A stretch of DNA of 64,000 nucleotides, from contig JALONQ010000013.1 of assembly GCA_025454835.1 (NCBI GenBank), positions 1-64,000 of the forward strand. Direction: 5' to 3'. Source of the DNA: Bacteroidota bacterium (GTDB lineage: Bacteria > Bacteroidota > Ignavibacteria > UBA10030). The notes beneath the pieces are model-generated. The model searched no databases, was not told the DNA's origin, and saw nothing but the letters and a program-made list of their open reading frames with translations. Within the stretch, counting starts at the first letter, position 1, and each line of letters opens with the position of its first letter. A program made the position numbers and the translations under genes. Shown one piece after another: positions 17,365 through 26,006 of this stretch.

Positions 17365-17538
17365 TGGGCGCTACTGGGATCGAACCAGTGACCCCCGCCA
17401 AGAATCCGGCGGGGCCCTCGGTCGCCGAAAAGCAACGTCCTACGGCTTACGCGTGTGAGGCGTACGCTCTGAACCAGCCCGTCACCCGCTGTGCGGGTGA
17501 CGAGGCCTCGTCCCGCCGAAGGCGGGACGGGCTGAGCT
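17365..17538 (-). pseudogene. broken tRNA (Val CAC-like) split by hairpin inserts
   Basis: Pieces of a tRNA occur in order on the minus strand. AGCTCAG (17532-17538) is followed by a hairpin chain starting CCCGTCCCGCC and ending GTGACGGG. Next comes CTGGTTCAGAGC plus an anticodon arm TACGC-CTCACAC-GCGTA (17447-17477), then a second insert with a GCCCCGCC/GGCGGGG hairpin. Last is a T arm ACTGG-TTCGATC-CCAGT and acceptor AGCGCCC (17365-17392). The D-end/anticodon piece (17447-17476) is identical over 30 nt to the intact tRNA-Val 120 bp away, whereas the T arm and acceptor differ from it. No matching 5' acceptor strand is visible, so it should be non-functional unless spliced. Confidence 0.7.
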
Positions 17539-17568
17539 TCTCATGCAGGACCGACCCAGGAGGGCGTG

Positions 17569-17643
17569 TGGGCGAAGTAGGGATCGAACCTACGACCTTA
17601 CGCGTGTGAGGCGTACGCTCTGAACCAACTGAGCTATTCGCCC
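17569..17643 (-). tRNA. tRNA-Val (anticodon CAC)
   Basis: A complete cloverleaf of 75 nt: acceptor GGGCGAA/TTCGCCC, D stem GCTC/GAGC, anticodon stem TACGC/GCGTA with loop CTCACAC (anticodon CAC, reads GUG), variable AGGTC, T stem GTAGG/CCTAC with loop TTCGATC, discriminator A. CCA is not encoded. A broken relative lies immediately downstream, then a terminator. Confidence 0.96.
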
Positions 17644-17714
17644 AAAGCCTGATTCTGTTTCGAGATCGCGCCGCCTGTCGGGCGAGATAATAATACTGAG
17701 AATGTGCGAGAGAA

Positions 17715-18434
17715 TCAACGTTTCATTCTCACCCAGAGACCTCGAGGACTCCCTTCGAGCTTCGCTCCTCCACCGACATAGTCCTGATACTCGACGGCGA
17801 GTGTGTCTGAATTCAGATCTTTCGTCGGGTCTCGCACCACCGCGTGGATCATCAGGCTCATTGAAGCCGACCCTCCGAAGTGCCCGACCTTTCCATTTAG
17901 GCGGACTACGCCGAATGACCTTCCGCTCGTCCGGTCCGTCATGGCAAACGGAGTCAACTGATCGGTCGGGTAGTCATCACGGGTGCGTTGCACAAAGAAC
18001 TTACCGTCCTTCAGCGTTATGTTGAAATGCGCATTCCCGAAGGTCCCGGTTCGTTGCTCTCGCCAGAGACCGACAAAACGATCCGTTCCCGTGACGCCGC
18101 CAGCCGTGTCCTTGCCCACTGCCTGAGGAGCCGGGCGGACTGCGGGGGCAAACGCTTCAGGCACAGGGACCGTCCGAAAAGCCCTCTTGTCGAGTGTGGT
18201 CTTCTGACCCCTCTTCACCTCAACCTTGAATTCCTCAGAGGCACTCCCCGAGCGCGGCAGAACGACCGCATACGTCGCAGGCCGCAGCTCGACGATCTCG
18301 AGTCCCTCCTCGGCCGAACGGATCATCCCGTAGTACTGACCGTCAAGATAGACGGTCACACCCGAGTCGGCGAGAATGATCAAGGAGCCGGTGCGGTTGC
18401 TCTGCGCGCGTCCGACGTGCAATACCATCGTCAC
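17715..18434 (-). CDS. PEGA-domain-like exported protein, unusual start
   Basis: 239 residues as read from the GTG at 18434. The N-terminal part (GSLIILADSGVTVYLDGQYY to about residue 85) looks like a PEGA/surface beta-sandwich domain with the usual VYLDGQxxG turn. The C-terminal half (from about residue 115) is a beta-rich domain resembling lipocalin-like or DUF surface modules, not recognised. From GTG or the ATG at 18428 the signal peptide is truncated (TMVLHVGRAQS). Seven codons upstream in frame, an ATT at 18455 preceded by GGAGG would give IFLSFFLVTMVLHVGRAQS, a proper export signal; an in-frame TAG lies shortly before. So the true start may be AUU or the sequence may hold an error. Function unknown. 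Confidence 0.72.
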   Translation of the reverse strand: MTMVLHVGRAQSNRTGSLIILADSGVTVYLDGQYYGMIRSAEEGLEIVELRPATYAVVLPRSGSASEEFKVEVKRGQKTTLDKRAFRTVPVPEAFAPAVRPAPQAVGKDTAGGVTGTDRFVGLWREQRTGTFGNAHFNITLKDGKFFVQRTRDDYPTDQLTPFAMTDRTSGRSFGVVRLNGKVGHFGGSASMSLMIHAVVRDPTKDLNSDTLAVEYQDYVGGGAKLEGSPRGLWVRMKR

Positions 18435-18523
18435 AAGGAAGAATGAAAGGAAAATCGTCCTCCAAACGACGATGCGCTATCGTGGCCTCTCATCGTACTC
18501 TCCTTTTCGTTCAGTTCCGTTGG

Positions 18524-19726
18524 CTACTGTGCACCCGCAACTCGGTTCGCGATGACGTCACCGATCGCAAGCGAAGCCGTCGCCGCCGGAGACGGCGCGT
18601 TACACACATGCAGCACCGGACCGTGCTCCACGAACGAGAAATCGTCCATCAGCGCTCCGTTCCTTTCGGAAGCCTGCGCCCGAACACCAGCCCCTCCCGG
18701 CATCAGATCATCTTCGCGGACCTCGGGCACCATTCGCTGGAGTGCCTTCGTGAAGGCCTTCTTGCTGAACGAACGATAGTATTCACCCAATCCGGTCTTC
18801 CAGTACTTTCGCGCCACGGCATGGAAGCCTGGCCAGGTGAGCGTTTCCCACAGGTCGTTCAAATCGATGTCGGTCTTTCGATAACCTTCGCGCTTCAATG
18901 CCAACACCGCATTGGGACCCGCTTCGAGACCCCCGTCGATCATGCGAGTGAAGTGGACACCCAGGAATGGGAACCGAGGATCGGGCACGGGATAGATGAG
19001 GCCACGTACGATCTCGACGCGCTCCTGGCGAACCTTGTAGTACTCACCCCGAAACGGGACGATCCGGATCGCCACGTCGCGATCGGTCATCCGGGCCACG
19101 CGATCAGAGTGAAGTCCGGCGCACGTGACCACGCGGTCGGCCGTCCACTCTGCCCGGTCCGTTCGCACGACCACGTCGCCTCGAGGTCGGATCTCGATGC
19201 CGATCACCTTCTCCCCCAGCCGCACATCACTCCCTCGATCTCGAAGTACATCCGCGAGGCGTTCCGCAACTCTCGTGTAATCCACGATGCCCGTCTGCGG
19301 GACCCACAGCGCTCTCAGTCCGCGAGCGTTCGGTTCCACCGCCGCGATCTCAGCCCCTTCGAGCCACCTCAACCCTTCCAGTCCATTTTCGCGGCCGCGG
19401 CGTGCGATCTCCTCCAATCCCGGCAGTTCCCCCGGAGATGTTGCAAGAACGATCTTTCCGCAGATGCGGTGCGGCACGTCGTGCGTCCGGCAGAAGTCGA
19501 CGAGATCGCGCGAACCTTGAACGCACAGTCGAGCTTTGAGACTACCGGGCTTGTAGTAGATCCCTGAATGGATCACGCCGCTGTTGTTCCCCGTCTGGTG
19601 GGCGGCGACGGACGTTTCCTTTTCGATCACGGTAACGGTCCAACCGGGTCGTGAGGTCACGAGCCGGTACGCTGTGGCCAGTCCGACGATCCCTCCGCCG
19701 ACGACGATCACCCGGGTCTGATTCAC
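18524..19726 (-). CDS. lhgO: L-2-hydroxyglutarate oxidase
   Basis: 400-residue FAD-dependent oxidoreductase of the DAO/LhgO family; oxidises L-2-hydroxyglutarate to 2-oxoglutarate, passing electrons to the membrane quinone pool in E. coli. FAD-binding VVGGGIVGLATAYRL at the N terminus, then HQTGNNSGVIHSGIYYKPGSLKARLC, which is highly characteristic of LhgO; RGEYYKV and the C-terminal NAPSPAATASLAIGD also match. The start GTG overlaps the uvrC stop (GTGA), so it is translationally coupled to a DNA-repair gene, an unexpected partner. Role could be metabolite repair of L-2HG formed by promiscuous dehydrogenases. Confidence 0.94.
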   Translation of the reverse strand: MNQTRVIVVGGGIVGLATAYRLVTSRPGWTVTVIEKETSVAAHQTGNNSGVIHSGIYYKPGSLKARLCVQGSRDLVDFCRTHDVPHRICGKIVLATSPGELPGLEEIARRGRENGLEGLRWLEGAEIAAVEPNARGLRALWVPQTGIVDYTRVAERLADVLRDRGSDVRLGEKVIGIEIRPRGDVVVRTDRAEWTADRVVTCAGLHSDRVARMTDRDVAIRIVPFRGEYYKVRQERVEIVRGLIYPVPDPRFPFLGVHFTRMIDGGLEAGPNAVLALKREGYRKTDIDLNDLWETLTWPGFHAVARKYWKTGLGEYYRSFSKKAFTKALQRMVPEVREDDLMPGGAGVRAQASERNGALMDDFSFVEHGPVLHVCNAPSPAATASLAIGDVIANRVAGAQ

Positions 19727-21654
19727 GATGTCGCTCCGTCTTCCGCTGACGACAGACCATCTTCGCCGTCGCTTTCGAAGAATTCCTTGATCTTTGCGGC
19801 CACCTTCTCCCCAACCACCTCGGCCAACTGCTCCACCGACGCAAATCGCACCCCCTGCACCGAGCCGAAGGCCTCGAGGAGTTCGGTGGCACGCTTGCGG
19901 CCGATGCCGTCAATGAGGTCCAATTCTGTCGAGAGCACGCGCTTGGAGCGCACGACCCGATGGTAGGCCAAGGCAAATCGATGCGCTTCGTCCCGAAGCT
20001 GCTGGAGCAGCTTCAGGGATGATGAGGTCTTCGGAAGGACGATCGGATCCGAAACGCCGGGCAGGAAGATCTCTTCGAGGCGCTTCGCCAGACCGATCAC
20101 CGGGACCTGGGGCAGACCGACCTCGTGCAGGACCTGCACGGCGCTGGACAGTTGCCCCTTGCCTCCATCGATAACGATCAGGTCGGGCATGGGGGCCTCA
20201 CCCGAAGCGACGCGCCGATATCGCCGGCCGATCACTTCCCGCATCGTCTCGAAGTCGTCGGGACCCTCCACCGATCGTATCTTGAACTTGCGGTATTCGC
20301 TCTTGCGCGGCTTGCCGTCGACAAACACGACCATCGACGAGACCGGGTCGCTCCCTTGGATGTTCGAATTGTCGAAGCACTCGATGCGGCGCGGCGCCGA
20401 CGCCAGGCGAAGGTCCTGCTGGAGCGCCTTGACGACATGCGGCATGGACTCTCCGCGCTTCAGGCGTTGGACCTCCAGTTCATCCAGCCAGAACCGCGCA
20501 TTGTTTCGCACGAGCGCGATCAGTTTCCCCTTTTCACCCCCCGCCGGTGCATCAAAGCGAACGTCGCGCCCGCCGCGTTGCCGAAGCCACGCCGACAGGA
20601 GGGCCGAGCTCTCTCCGAGCGGAGAGGAAACGAGGATCTCCGTCGGCAGGTCCTCTTCTTCCGCATACAGCCGTTCGATCAGCCGTTCGAGCAGCTCGGG
20701 CTCTGCCACGTCCTTGGCGCGAGACATGTACACGTGCCGACTGCCTACCACCTTCCCTTCCCGCACTTTGAACTGTACCCCGCACGCGTCGTCGTCTGCA
20801 GAGACCACGGCGAGGACGTCACGGTCCACGTCTCGGGCCTCCACGATCCGCTGCTGCTCCTCATAAACGGCCAGCGCCTTCATCTTGTCGCGCCAGAGGG
20901 CTGCGTCTTCAAAACGGAGTGCGTCTGCCGCCATCGTCATCTCACGCTCGATGGCTTCGACGGCGGGGCGCGTCCTGCCCCGCAACACGTGAGCGACCTG
21001 ATCGATCATCGACTGATAGCGCTCATGCGTCGCCAGCCCTTCACATGGGCCTTCGCACTTCTTGATATGGTAGTCGAGACACACCTTGACCTTGCCCGCG
21101 GCGATGGACGAGTCGGTCAGGTCGTAGTTGCACGAACGGATCATGAAGATACTGCGCACCGTCTTCAGGGCGAAGCGCATCGTCTTGACGTCGGTATACG
21201 GCCCGAACATACGGGCGCCGGGAACGCGCCGACGGGTGACGAAGACCCGGGGGAACGGCTCTCTGGTGATGACGATGTAGGGGAACGATTTGTCGTCCTT
21301 GAGCAGCACATTGTAGCGCGGACGCAACTGCTTGATGAGGTTGGCCTCGAGGATCAGCGCCTCCACCTCGGTCGTGGTGACGGTCAACTCCACGTCTGCC
21401 ACCTTGCGTACCATCGCGTCGATGCGGGGCTCTGCAGCGCGGGAGCGCTGAAAGTACTGACGCACGCGGCTGCGGAGATTGGAGGCCTTTCCGACGTACA
21501 GCACTTTGCCGTCGGCCGCCTTGAACTGGTAGACTCCCGGTTGTGTGGGCAGCGAGTCGACCTTCTCGGCCAAGGTCAGATCATGGACACCCACCACCAC
21601 GGGTTCAGGGGCCCGTTCCGGCCCGGCCTGGCCGTTGGGGACGAGGTTCTTCAC
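19723..21654 (-). CDS. uvrC: excinuclease ABC subunit C
   Basis: 643 residues, full-length UvrC, the endonuclease that makes both incisions in nucleotide excision repair with UvrAB. GIY-YIG domain at the N terminus (PGVYQFKAADGKVLYVGKAS, then RSRVRQYF), the Cys-containing segment CLDYHIKKCEGPC, a UVR-like helical region (AIEREMTMAADALRFEDAA), the RNase H-like C-terminal nuclease (IECFDNSNIQGSDPVSSMV), and helix-hairpin-helix motifs at the end (DLIDGIGRKRATELLEAFG). Starts at a GTG 3 nt after the stop of the S1/P1-like gene and overlaps lhgO at its end, so it is inside a five-gene run with short or no spacing. Confidence 0.97.
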   Translation of the reverse strand: MKNLVPNGQAGPERAPEPVVVGVHDLTLAEKVDSLPTQPGVYQFKAADGKVLYVGKASNLRSRVRQYFQRSRAAEPRIDAMVRKVADVELTVTTTEVEALILEANLIKQLRPRYNVLLKDDKSFPYIVITREPFPRVFVTRRRVPGARMFGPYTDVKTMRFALKTVRSIFMIRSCNYDLTDSSIAAGKVKVCLDYHIKKCEGPCEGLATHERYQSMIDQVAHVLRGRTRPAVEAIEREMTMAADALRFEDAALWRDKMKALAVYEEQQRIVEARDVDRDVLAVVSADDDACGVQFKVREGKVVGSRHVYMSRAKDVAEPELLERLIERLYAEEEDLPTEILVSSPLGESSALLSAWLRQRGGRDVRFDAPAGGEKGKLIALVRNNARFWLDELEVQRLKRGESMPHVVKALQQDLRLASAPRRIECFDNSNIQGSDPVSSMVVFVDGKPRKSEYRKFKIRSVEGPDDFETMREVIGRRYRRVASGEAPMPDLIVIDGGKGQLSSAVQVLHEVGLPQVPVIGLAKRLEEIFLPGVSDPIVLPKTSSSLKLLQQLRDEAHRFALAYHRVVRSKRVLSTELDLIDGIGRKRATELLEAFGSVQGVRFASVEQLAEVVGEKVAAKIKEFFESDGEDGLSSAEDGATS

Positions 21655-21657
21655 GGC

Positions 21658-22815
21658 TTAATGAAGGAGGAGGAGTTTTCGTACATCGGCGCGATCTCGC
21701 CCTGCGTCGGAGAGTCGCACGAGATACAGCCCGCTGGCCATGCGCTGCCTGGAGGCATCGAAAACGAGGTGGTTCAGACCTGACGGGAACGCACCATCTG
21801 CGAGCGTTGCGACCAGCCTTCCATCCAGCCCGATCAGGTCCAGCCGGATGCTGGTGGGACGGTCGAGCACGAACGAGACGGTCGTCGAGGGATTGAACGG
21901 ATTCGGGTACGGATCGAGCAGACGAAACGATGCGGGCTGAAGTTCTCGGTCTTCCACGGATGTGACCGCCGAGAGGTCGGGACGTCCGGCATCGACCCAC
22001 GCCGTGTAGAGCAGACTTGAGAACGCCACCGACCCCTTCTGGAAGCGGTCTCTCGTGATCGACCCGGTCCTCTGCCAGAGCGCATCCAGGTAGGCCGCGG
22101 GCGCCGAACCGCTGCCATTCCACCCCGTGGCGATCCGCGCCGCCAGGTCCGAAGCGTAGAGCGTGTCGACGAGCGTCTGAGAATCGTACACGAAACCAAG
22201 AGCGAACGCCACGACATCAGGAACGTACGAGACCGAATCCGGTTCGATCGTGAGGGACGAGCTGTATCGGTTGACCATCGACGTCTCGTACCGGCTGTGA
22301 AGGCCGTAGCTCCCGGGAAGCGACGCCCGTCCGTTGTAGTCGACGGTGCAATGCAGCGGGTTGTGACCGTCGCCGACGTAATGGCCCAGGTCCGAAGCCG
22401 TGCTCCAGACCTTGCGAAGGTCGCGCCGTCGCAGTGCGGCGGTCAGCGTATCGACGGCATCGCCAATCGCCCATGGGAGCGTTCCGTTCTGTGTCACGCG
22501 ATAGCTCCCGTATTGCGCGATCAACGCGGAGAGGTCGGTCGTGAGAGAGCGGGTCGCGTGCTCAGGATAGTCGTCGACGTCGATATAGTGTTTTGGCCCA
22601 TCAGAAGGAACGGCCAGATATCCATTTGAACCGGAGCGGCGCCAATCGGCGACGGATGCGGAATCTGAGAGCCACGCTTTCTGCGAGATGAACGCCGCCA
22701 TGTCTGGCGGCAGGTGCCGGACCGATTCCCCGTTGATGACGCGATGACCCGTCGCTCCCCACCCTCCGGCGAGAAAGAGCATCACGATGGCCGCGGATGA
22801 TCGGAGGATCTTCAT
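21658..22815 (-). CDS. T9SS-exported S1/P1-nuclease-like (zinc-dependent) protein
   Basis: 385 residues. Signal peptide ending at GGWG. The mature N terminus WGATGH matches the Trp-x-x-x-x-His start that places the first zinc ligands in S1/P1 nucleases and phospholipase C-type enzymes. Further candidate ligands are in KHYIDVDD, SDLGHYVGDGHNPLH (HxxxDxxxPxH-like) and HSRYE. A C-terminal T9SS sorting domain (about 300-385) starts at LDPYPNPFNPSTTVSF and ends in VRKLLLLH. So the protein is exported by T9SS and probably surface-attached or released, degrading nucleic acid or nucleotides for nutrient or phosphate recovery. Specificity is not readable. Overlaps the EamA gene by ATGA. Confidence 0.85.
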   Translation of the reverse strand: MKILRSSAAIVMLFLAGGWGATGHRVINGESVRHLPPDMAAFISQKAWLSDSASVADWRRSGSNGYLAVPSDGPKHYIDVDDYPEHATRSLTTDLSALIAQYGSYRVTQNGTLPWAIGDAVDTLTAALRRRDLRKVWSTASDLGHYVGDGHNPLHCTVDYNGRASLPGSYGLHSRYETSMVNRYSSSLTIEPDSVSYVPDVVAFALGFVYDSQTLVDTLYASDLAARIATGWNGSGSAPAAYLDALWQRTGSITRDRFQKGSVAFSSLLYTAWVDAGRPDLSAVTSVEDRELQPASFRLLDPYPNPFNPSTTVSFVLDRPTSIRLDLIGLDGRLVATLADGAFPSGLNHLVFDASRQRMASGLYLVRLSDAGRDRADVRKLLLLH

Positions 22816-23750
22816 GAGACGGCGGAACGTGTGGTGCGCGACAGGAGTCCGCGCAAGCCCGGAGCGTTGGCCACCAGAACACCGAGAAGGACAAGCGCAC
22901 TTCCGCCCAGCACTTCGCCCCCCAAGCGTTCGTTCAGGACGAAGGAACCGAGCGTGACAGCAAGGATGGGCGTGATGAATGCGGACAGCGCCAGCACAAC
23001 GGGATGCATGTGCTTCACCAACCAGTAATAGATGACGAACGTCACCACTGTGCCAAAGGCCGCCAAGTAGAGGACGGAGATGACGGCCCTCGCATCGAAT
23101 CTCGCCGTCGAGAGGTCTTCCAGCGCGAGGCTGGCCGCGCCCAAGACGATCGCTCCGACCACCATGTTCCCGTAGGTCAGCGTGGCAGAATGCAGATGCG
23201 CCGCCTTCAACCGGATCGTGATGAGGGCGTACGCCTGGAGCCCGGCACTCAATACCACAGCTGCCATGCCCATCGGAGAAGCATGATCAGCGAACAACTC
23301 GGACCAGAAGATCGACAGAACGCCGGCGAAGCCGAGGAGAATGCCCGTCACGCTGGTGATCGTCAAGCGGTCGCCGGGGATGCGGAGTCGGGCGGCGATC
23401 GCGACGAAGAAGGGGAACGTGGCAAAGAGGATGGCGGACATGCCCGACGAGATCTGACCTTGACCCCAATAGACGAGTCCGAACGGGACGGCGGAACTCA
23501 GCATCCCTGTCTCGAACATCAGCCACCAATACGCCGTTGTCCGTGGAGGACGCTCGCCCTGCTGCCACATGACCAGACGGAGGAGGAAAGACGCGGCGAC
23601 GAAACGGAGGGCCGCCCCAAGGAACGGCGGGATCGAATCGAGCCCCTCTTTGATCGCCAGCCAGGTCGAACCCCAGATGAGGCAGATCACGATGAATCCG
23701 GCGATCATCCGCCCGCGGGACGGGGCCGCCTTCTCCGGACGCTGATCCAT
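22812..23750 (-). CDS. EamA-family (DMT superfamily) permease, copy 2
   Basis: 312 residues with about ten hydrophobic segments in two EamA repeats. Opens with VICLIWGSTWLAIKEGLDSI, shared almost word for word with its upstream neighbour, so the pair arose by tandem duplication. Second repeat contains VTFVIYYWLVKHMHPVVLAL and ITPILAVTLGSFVLNERLGG, the family's end-of-repeat signature. Members export amino acids, nucleosides or other small metabolites, but substrates cannot be inferred. It starts right after the stop of copy 1 with no spacer and overlaps the nuclease-like gene by 4 nt. Confidence 0.93.
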   Translation of the reverse strand: MDQRPEKAAPSRGRMIAGFIVICLIWGSTWLAIKEGLDSIPPFLGAALRFVAASFLLRLVMWQQGERPPRTTAYWWLMFETGMLSSAVPFGLVYWGQGQISSGMSAILFATFPFFVAIAARLRIPGDRLTITSVTGILLGFAGVLSIFWSELFADHASPMGMAAVVLSAGLQAYALITIRLKAAHLHSATLTYGNMVVGAIVLGAASLALEDLSTARFDARAVISVLYLAAFGTVVTFVIYYWLVKHMHPVVLALSAFITPILAVTLGSFVLNERLGGEVLGGSALVLLGVLVANAPGLRGLLSRTTRSAVS

Positions 23751-24686
23751 CTACTTCGGCCCCTCAGCTTCCGGTTTCCGGATCATCGATCGCAGGCCCG
23801 GCACATTGGCGAACAGAACTCCCGCAAGAACGAGCAATCCGCCCAGCAGAACGCGAGCGCCCAGATGTTCGTCGAGCACGACCGCCCCAAGACTGACGGC
23901 GATGAACGGCGTCACGAAGGCCGTCAGCGACAGCAGTACAGGGTTGACGTGTTTGACGAGCCAGAAGTACGTGATGAAGGTGATGACGCTCCCGAACGCG
24001 GCAAGGTAGAGCGTGGAAACGATGGCCCGCTGGTCGATGACAAGGGTGGAGTAGTCCTCCACCAAGAAACTGCTCACGCTCAGGACGGCGGCACCTATGA
24101 TCATCCCTCCGAATGTCAGCGTGGCCGGATGGATATCCCGGCCCTTCAGCCGGACGCTGACGAGTGCCCATGCCTGTAGAGCCGCTCCGATCACGATGCA
24201 CGCCATGCCGATAGGCGAGAATCCGTGCTCCACGTCCAGTTCGCCCGAGAAGATCGCCAGGACCCCCACGAACCCGAGGACGATACCGATGACGCGCATG
24301 AGCGGCAATCGCTCGCCCGGAACGCGGAAGCGCGCCGCGAGGGCGACGAAGAACGGGTACGTAGCGAACAGGACCGAAGAGAGTCCCGACGGAATGAGCC
24401 GCTGGCCCCAGTACATGAACGCGAACGGGATCGAATACGTCAGGAGGCCCGTTTCGAGGATCAGCATCCAATACTTGCGGTCGATCGGGATTCGTTCTCC
24501 CTGCTGGGCCATCACCAACCGAAGCAGGATCGACGCCAGGATGAACCGAACGCCCGCCGACAGGAACGGGGGCACGGATGCGAGCCCCTCCTTGATGGCG
24601 AGCCATGTCGAGCCCCAGATCAGGCAAACGACGATCAGACCGCCGATGATCTGTGCCTTGGAGACTTGTCGACCTGACGATGACAC
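23751..24686 (-). CDS. EamA-family (DMT superfamily) permease, copy 1
   Basis: 311 residues, ten predicted membrane helices, two EamA repeats. Starts at a GTG 4 nt after the DUF1015 stop. The N-terminal VVCLIWGSTWLAIKEGLASV and the second-repeat ITFITYFWLVKHVNPVLLSL and VTPFIAVSLGAVVLDEHLGA parallel the adjacent copy at 22812-23750 residue for residue, with clear divergence in the loops. This suggests an old duplication with possible change of substrate. It belongs to the same minus-strand run as DUF1015, the nuclease-like gene, uvrC and lhgO. Confidence 0.93.
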   Translation of the reverse strand: MSSSGRQVSKAQIIGGLIVVCLIWGSTWLAIKEGLASVPPFLSAGVRFILASILLRLVMAQQGERIPIDRKYWMLILETGLLTYSIPFAFMYWGQRLIPSGLSSVLFATYPFFVALAARFRVPGERLPLMRVIGIVLGFVGVLAIFSGELDVEHGFSPIGMACIVIGAALQAWALVSVRLKGRDIHPATLTFGGMIIGAAVLSVSSFLVEDYSTLVIDQRAIVSTLYLAAFGSVITFITYFWLVKHVNPVLLSLTAFVTPFIAVSLGAVVLDEHLGARVLLGGLLVLAGVLFANVPGLRSMIRKPEAEGPK

Positions 24687-24690
24687 GCGG

Positions 24691-25971
24691 TCACTCTGCC
24701 ATGAGGTTGAGAACGAGGCCGGAGAGCAACTTCGGATAGAAATACGTCGACTTCTGCGGCATCACATGGCCCGCGCGGGCCGCCGAGCGGACCTCTTCGA
24801 GCTTCGTAGCGTTCAGGATGAACGAAAGCTGCGCCTTGCCCGTCCGCGTGGCCTCGACCGCTTCCTCGGCCCCTTTCACGTAGTCGAGGTTGAGCTTCTT
24901 CTCCTGGGCCTCAGCGGAGATGCCGAGAAGATCGCGCAGTACGACGGTGTGGAGCAGCGTCACGTCAAGTTCCTTGACCTCGTTCGGTATCTCATCGGGA
25001 ACCACCTGGGCTGCGGTCAGCGTGGGTTTGAGCGAAGCCATCCAGAACTTGTCTCCGTCGGCACAGACCATGCCAAAGGACCGGGTGGACGCCGACGCGA
25101 GCGCCGCCTGCAACATCGACAGGGAGTTCATTTCCCTGATCAGGAAGAGCCTCTCCAGATGCTTCAACAAGGCCGGTCGGTCGAACGAGGGGAGAGAATG
25201 AACGAGCCGGTGCGTCGGATAGATGACGAGCCCCTCATCTTCGAGATTGCAGAAGAACATCATGATATAGTTGAACAGCTCGTTGCCCGTGTATCCGGGG
25301 GTCTTCGAGCGCATCAGGTCCCGATACGCCAATCCGGTCTCGTAGCGATGATGTCCGTCGGCGATCAGCACCTGCTTGTCGGCCATGATCCGGGTGACCT
25401 CGTTGACGATCTCGTGATCTTCAATGGCCCACATCTTGTTCTCGACCTCTTCGAATGTCACCTCCATCGTGGGAGGCTTGCGCGACGATCCGTTCAGCGC
25501 CGCATCCACCAGCTTCTCCCGGTCCCAATACAACGAGAACACCTGGCTGAAATTCGAATTCGTCGCCTGGAACAGCTTGAAGCGGTCCTCCTTGGCCTTC
25601 GACAGCGTCTTCTCGTGCGGAAGGACGATCCGCTTGTCGAATTCTTCGAGACGGCAGAGCGCAATGAAGCCTTTCCGCGTGATCGGCGTCCCGTTCGGAC
25701 CCGCAAAGCTCTGATGGAGGAGGTAGAGCGCCGGCTTGGCGTCTCGAACCAGCACGTGTTCTACCTGCCAGGCTTTCAGCGTTGCCGCTGCGGCAGCGTA
25801 CCGGTCCGCTTCGCGGCCCAGGATCAACCGGATGACGTTGTTCGGGTGCGTTGCATAGTATCGTTCCTGCTGTTCCGGCGAGATCACATCATACGGCGGC
25901 GCGACAACGGACGGCAGCGGGGCCTTGGAAGGATCGTAGCGAAGAGCACGAAAAGGACGAATGGTGGGCAT
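24691..25971 (-). CDS. DUF1015 family protein
   Basis: 426 residues. Whole-length match by pattern to DUF1015 (sometimes called a SerC-associated conserved protein): the N-terminal RPFRALRYDP and VAPPYDVISPEQ, LYLLHQSF, the middle LPHEKTLSKAKEDRFKLFQA and ADGHHRYETGLAYRD are signature stretches. No enzymatic activity is firmly established for the family; the conserved HEKT and DGHHRYET segments suggest a phosphate- or nucleotide-binding enzyme. No signal peptide, so cytoplasmic. First gene of a run that continues into the EamA pair; a heptamer repeat array lies upstream. Confidence 0.93.
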   Translation of the reverse strand: MPTIRPFRALRYDPSKAPLPSVVAPPYDVISPEQQERYYATHPNNVIRLILGREADRYAAAAATLKAWQVEHVLVRDAKPALYLLHQSFAGPNGTPITRKGFIALCRLEEFDKRIVLPHEKTLSKAKEDRFKLFQATNSNFSQVFSLYWDREKLVDAALNGSSRKPPTMEVTFEEVENKMWAIEDHEIVNEVTRIMADKQVLIADGHHRYETGLAYRDLMRSKTPGYTGNELFNYIMMFFCNLEDEGLVIYPTHRLVHSLPSFDRPALLKHLERLFLIREMNSLSMLQAALASASTRSFGMVCADGDKFWMASLKPTLTAAQVVPDEIPNEVKELDVTLLHTVVLRDLLGISAEAQEKKLNLDYVKGAEEAVEATRTGKAQLSFILNATKLEEVRSAARAGHVMPQKSTYFYPKLLSGLVLNLMAE

Positions 25972-26006
25972 AGATGGTCTTATGAGGACGGTGAAGAACT
26001 AGGTAG

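Noticed and set aside
17364-17609. An 81-residue plus-strand reading frame containing GIEPVTP and GIEPTT
   Set aside because: It is the antisense reading of tRNA T-arm sequence, a well-known spurious ORF, and it spans both the broken and the intact tRNA.
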